This document shows positions 43,814 through 44,200 of a DNA stretch of 44,200 bases, in pieces. Below the pieces are notes generated by a model. The model was not told where the DNA came from. It was given only the letters and a program-made list of their open reading frames with translations, and made no database searches. The position numbers were made by a program, and so were the translations under genes. Each line of letters opens with the position of its first letter. Within the stretch, counting starts at the first letter, position 1. The DNA is from Granulicella sp. (GTDB taxonomy: Bacteria; Acidobacteriota; Terriglobia; Terriglobales; Acidobacteriaceae). The stretch is taken from assembly GCA_027335345.1 (NCBI GenBank), contig DAHWOF010000208.1, forward strand, positions 1 to 44,200. Reading direction: 5' to 3'.

Positions 43814-44200
43814 TCAGGCTCCGGTCAGAGGCAGCGGTTGGCTGCGCCCGCGCGTGATGGGTCGCAACTCCGCCACCAGAATTCCGGCAAGGATCAGAAG
43901 CGCTCCCAGAAGTCCTCGGCGTCCCAGGCGCTCGCCGAGGAAGAGCAGAGAGGTGAGCCAGGCAAAGACCGGCTCCAGGGTGAGGATCAGGGCTGTATGC
44001 GAAGCGGGCATATGCTGCTGGGCCCAACTCTGGATGGTAAAGGCCACCGCCGTGGCCAGCACGGCCGTGACCCCCAGGGCGAGCCACAGGACTCCTGTGC
44101 TGTGGAAGCGCAGTGGCCCTCCCAGCGGCAGTGTGATGAGCATGACGACTGCGGCAAAGCCAATCTGCAACGTTCCCAGCCGGCGGGCCGAGACTCTGGA
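43814..44200 (-). CDS. EamA/DMT transporter, C-terminal part (runs off right edge)
   Basis: The reading frame is open through the right edge, so this is only the last 128 residues of a gene whose start lies beyond 44200; the track start at 44170 is a TTG inside the ORF. It shows the second EamA repeat: VLWLALGVTAVLATAVAFTIQ, then ASHTALILTLEPVFAWLTSLLFLGE and GALLILAGILVAEL. The tail RPITRGRSQPLP is basic and cytoplasmic. It belongs to the same superfamily as the gene at 9476, but the two sequences differ a lot, so they are not recent copies. Confidence 0.8.
   Translation of the reverse strand, partial: SRVSARRLGTLQIGFAAVVMLITLPLGGPLRFHSTGVLWLALGVTAVLATAVAFTIQSWAQQHMPASHTALILTLEPVFAWLTSLLFLGERLGRRGLLGALLILAGILVAELRPITRGRSQPLPLTGA

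Noticed and set aside
1-44200. CRISPR array or prophage
   Set aside because: No regularly spaced repeats with unique spacers, and no phage structural, integrase or lysis gene was seen.

Overview
The window is about 60% GC and carries an almost unbroken set of chromosomal housekeeping genes with short spacers. Several things together point to an acidobacterium of the Terriglobales type (Granulicella, Terriglobus, Edaphobacter or a relative): the gene order phoH/ybeZ - small membrane protein - ybeY - corC - era, a TonB-C domain of the style common there, an M13 peptidase, a GH18-CE4-GT2 fusion protein, serS followed by a short anchored protein and a LolA-like protein, and the general protein style. 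This is an inference from gene content. No rRNA or tRNA lies in the window to settle it.

Left edge (1-0.9 kb): the 5' part of an IS66-family accessory gene runs off the edge, beside an orphan TonB C-terminal domain. This is the only mobile-element trace. 0.9-6.1 kb (minus): a tightly packed operon with mostly 4-bp stop/start overlaps, phoH(ybeZ) - membrane protein - ybeY - corC - era - GNAT acetyltransferase. It concerns ribosome maturation and RNA metabolism. 6.1-16.8 kb: rpsT with a clear intrinsic terminator, an exported M13 metallopeptidase, an EamA transporter, a convergent DedA/VTT-like membrane protein, alaS, and a large AMIN/Amidase_3 cell-wall amidase.

16.8-21.4 kb: a VOC-family protein, a small proline-rich lipoprotein divergent from an orphan LuxR-type regulator whose receiver domain has lost its phosphorylation site, and a 1-pyrroline-5-carboxylate dehydrogenase. 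21.4-27.8 kb: an envelope-polysaccharide zone with a three-domain GH18-deacetylase-GT2 membrane protein, a divergent GT39-like membrane glycosyltransferase, and a LolA-like protein with a small anchored protein downstream of serS. 27.8-36.9 kb: serS divergent from purH, an exported TPR protein, dgt, a Tat-exported GH144-like lipoprotein and a dienelactone hydrolase family protein. 36.9-44.2 kb: rpsO-pnp, a small unknown protein, a peptidoglycan-binding exported protein, an HtrA/DegP protease, and the C-terminal half of a second EamA transporter cut by the right edge.

No CRISPR array, phage, defence island, tRNA or complete transposon was seen, and no wholly new system stands out. The best leads are smaller: the degenerate receiver next to a paired operator-like repeat, the GH18 domain with Gln at the catalytic Glu position, alternative hairpins between rpsO and pnp, GC-rich hairpins without U-tracts at many gene ends, TACACT boxes 7-9 nt before three start codons without a normal ribosome binding site, and low-complexity insertions in Era and CorC.
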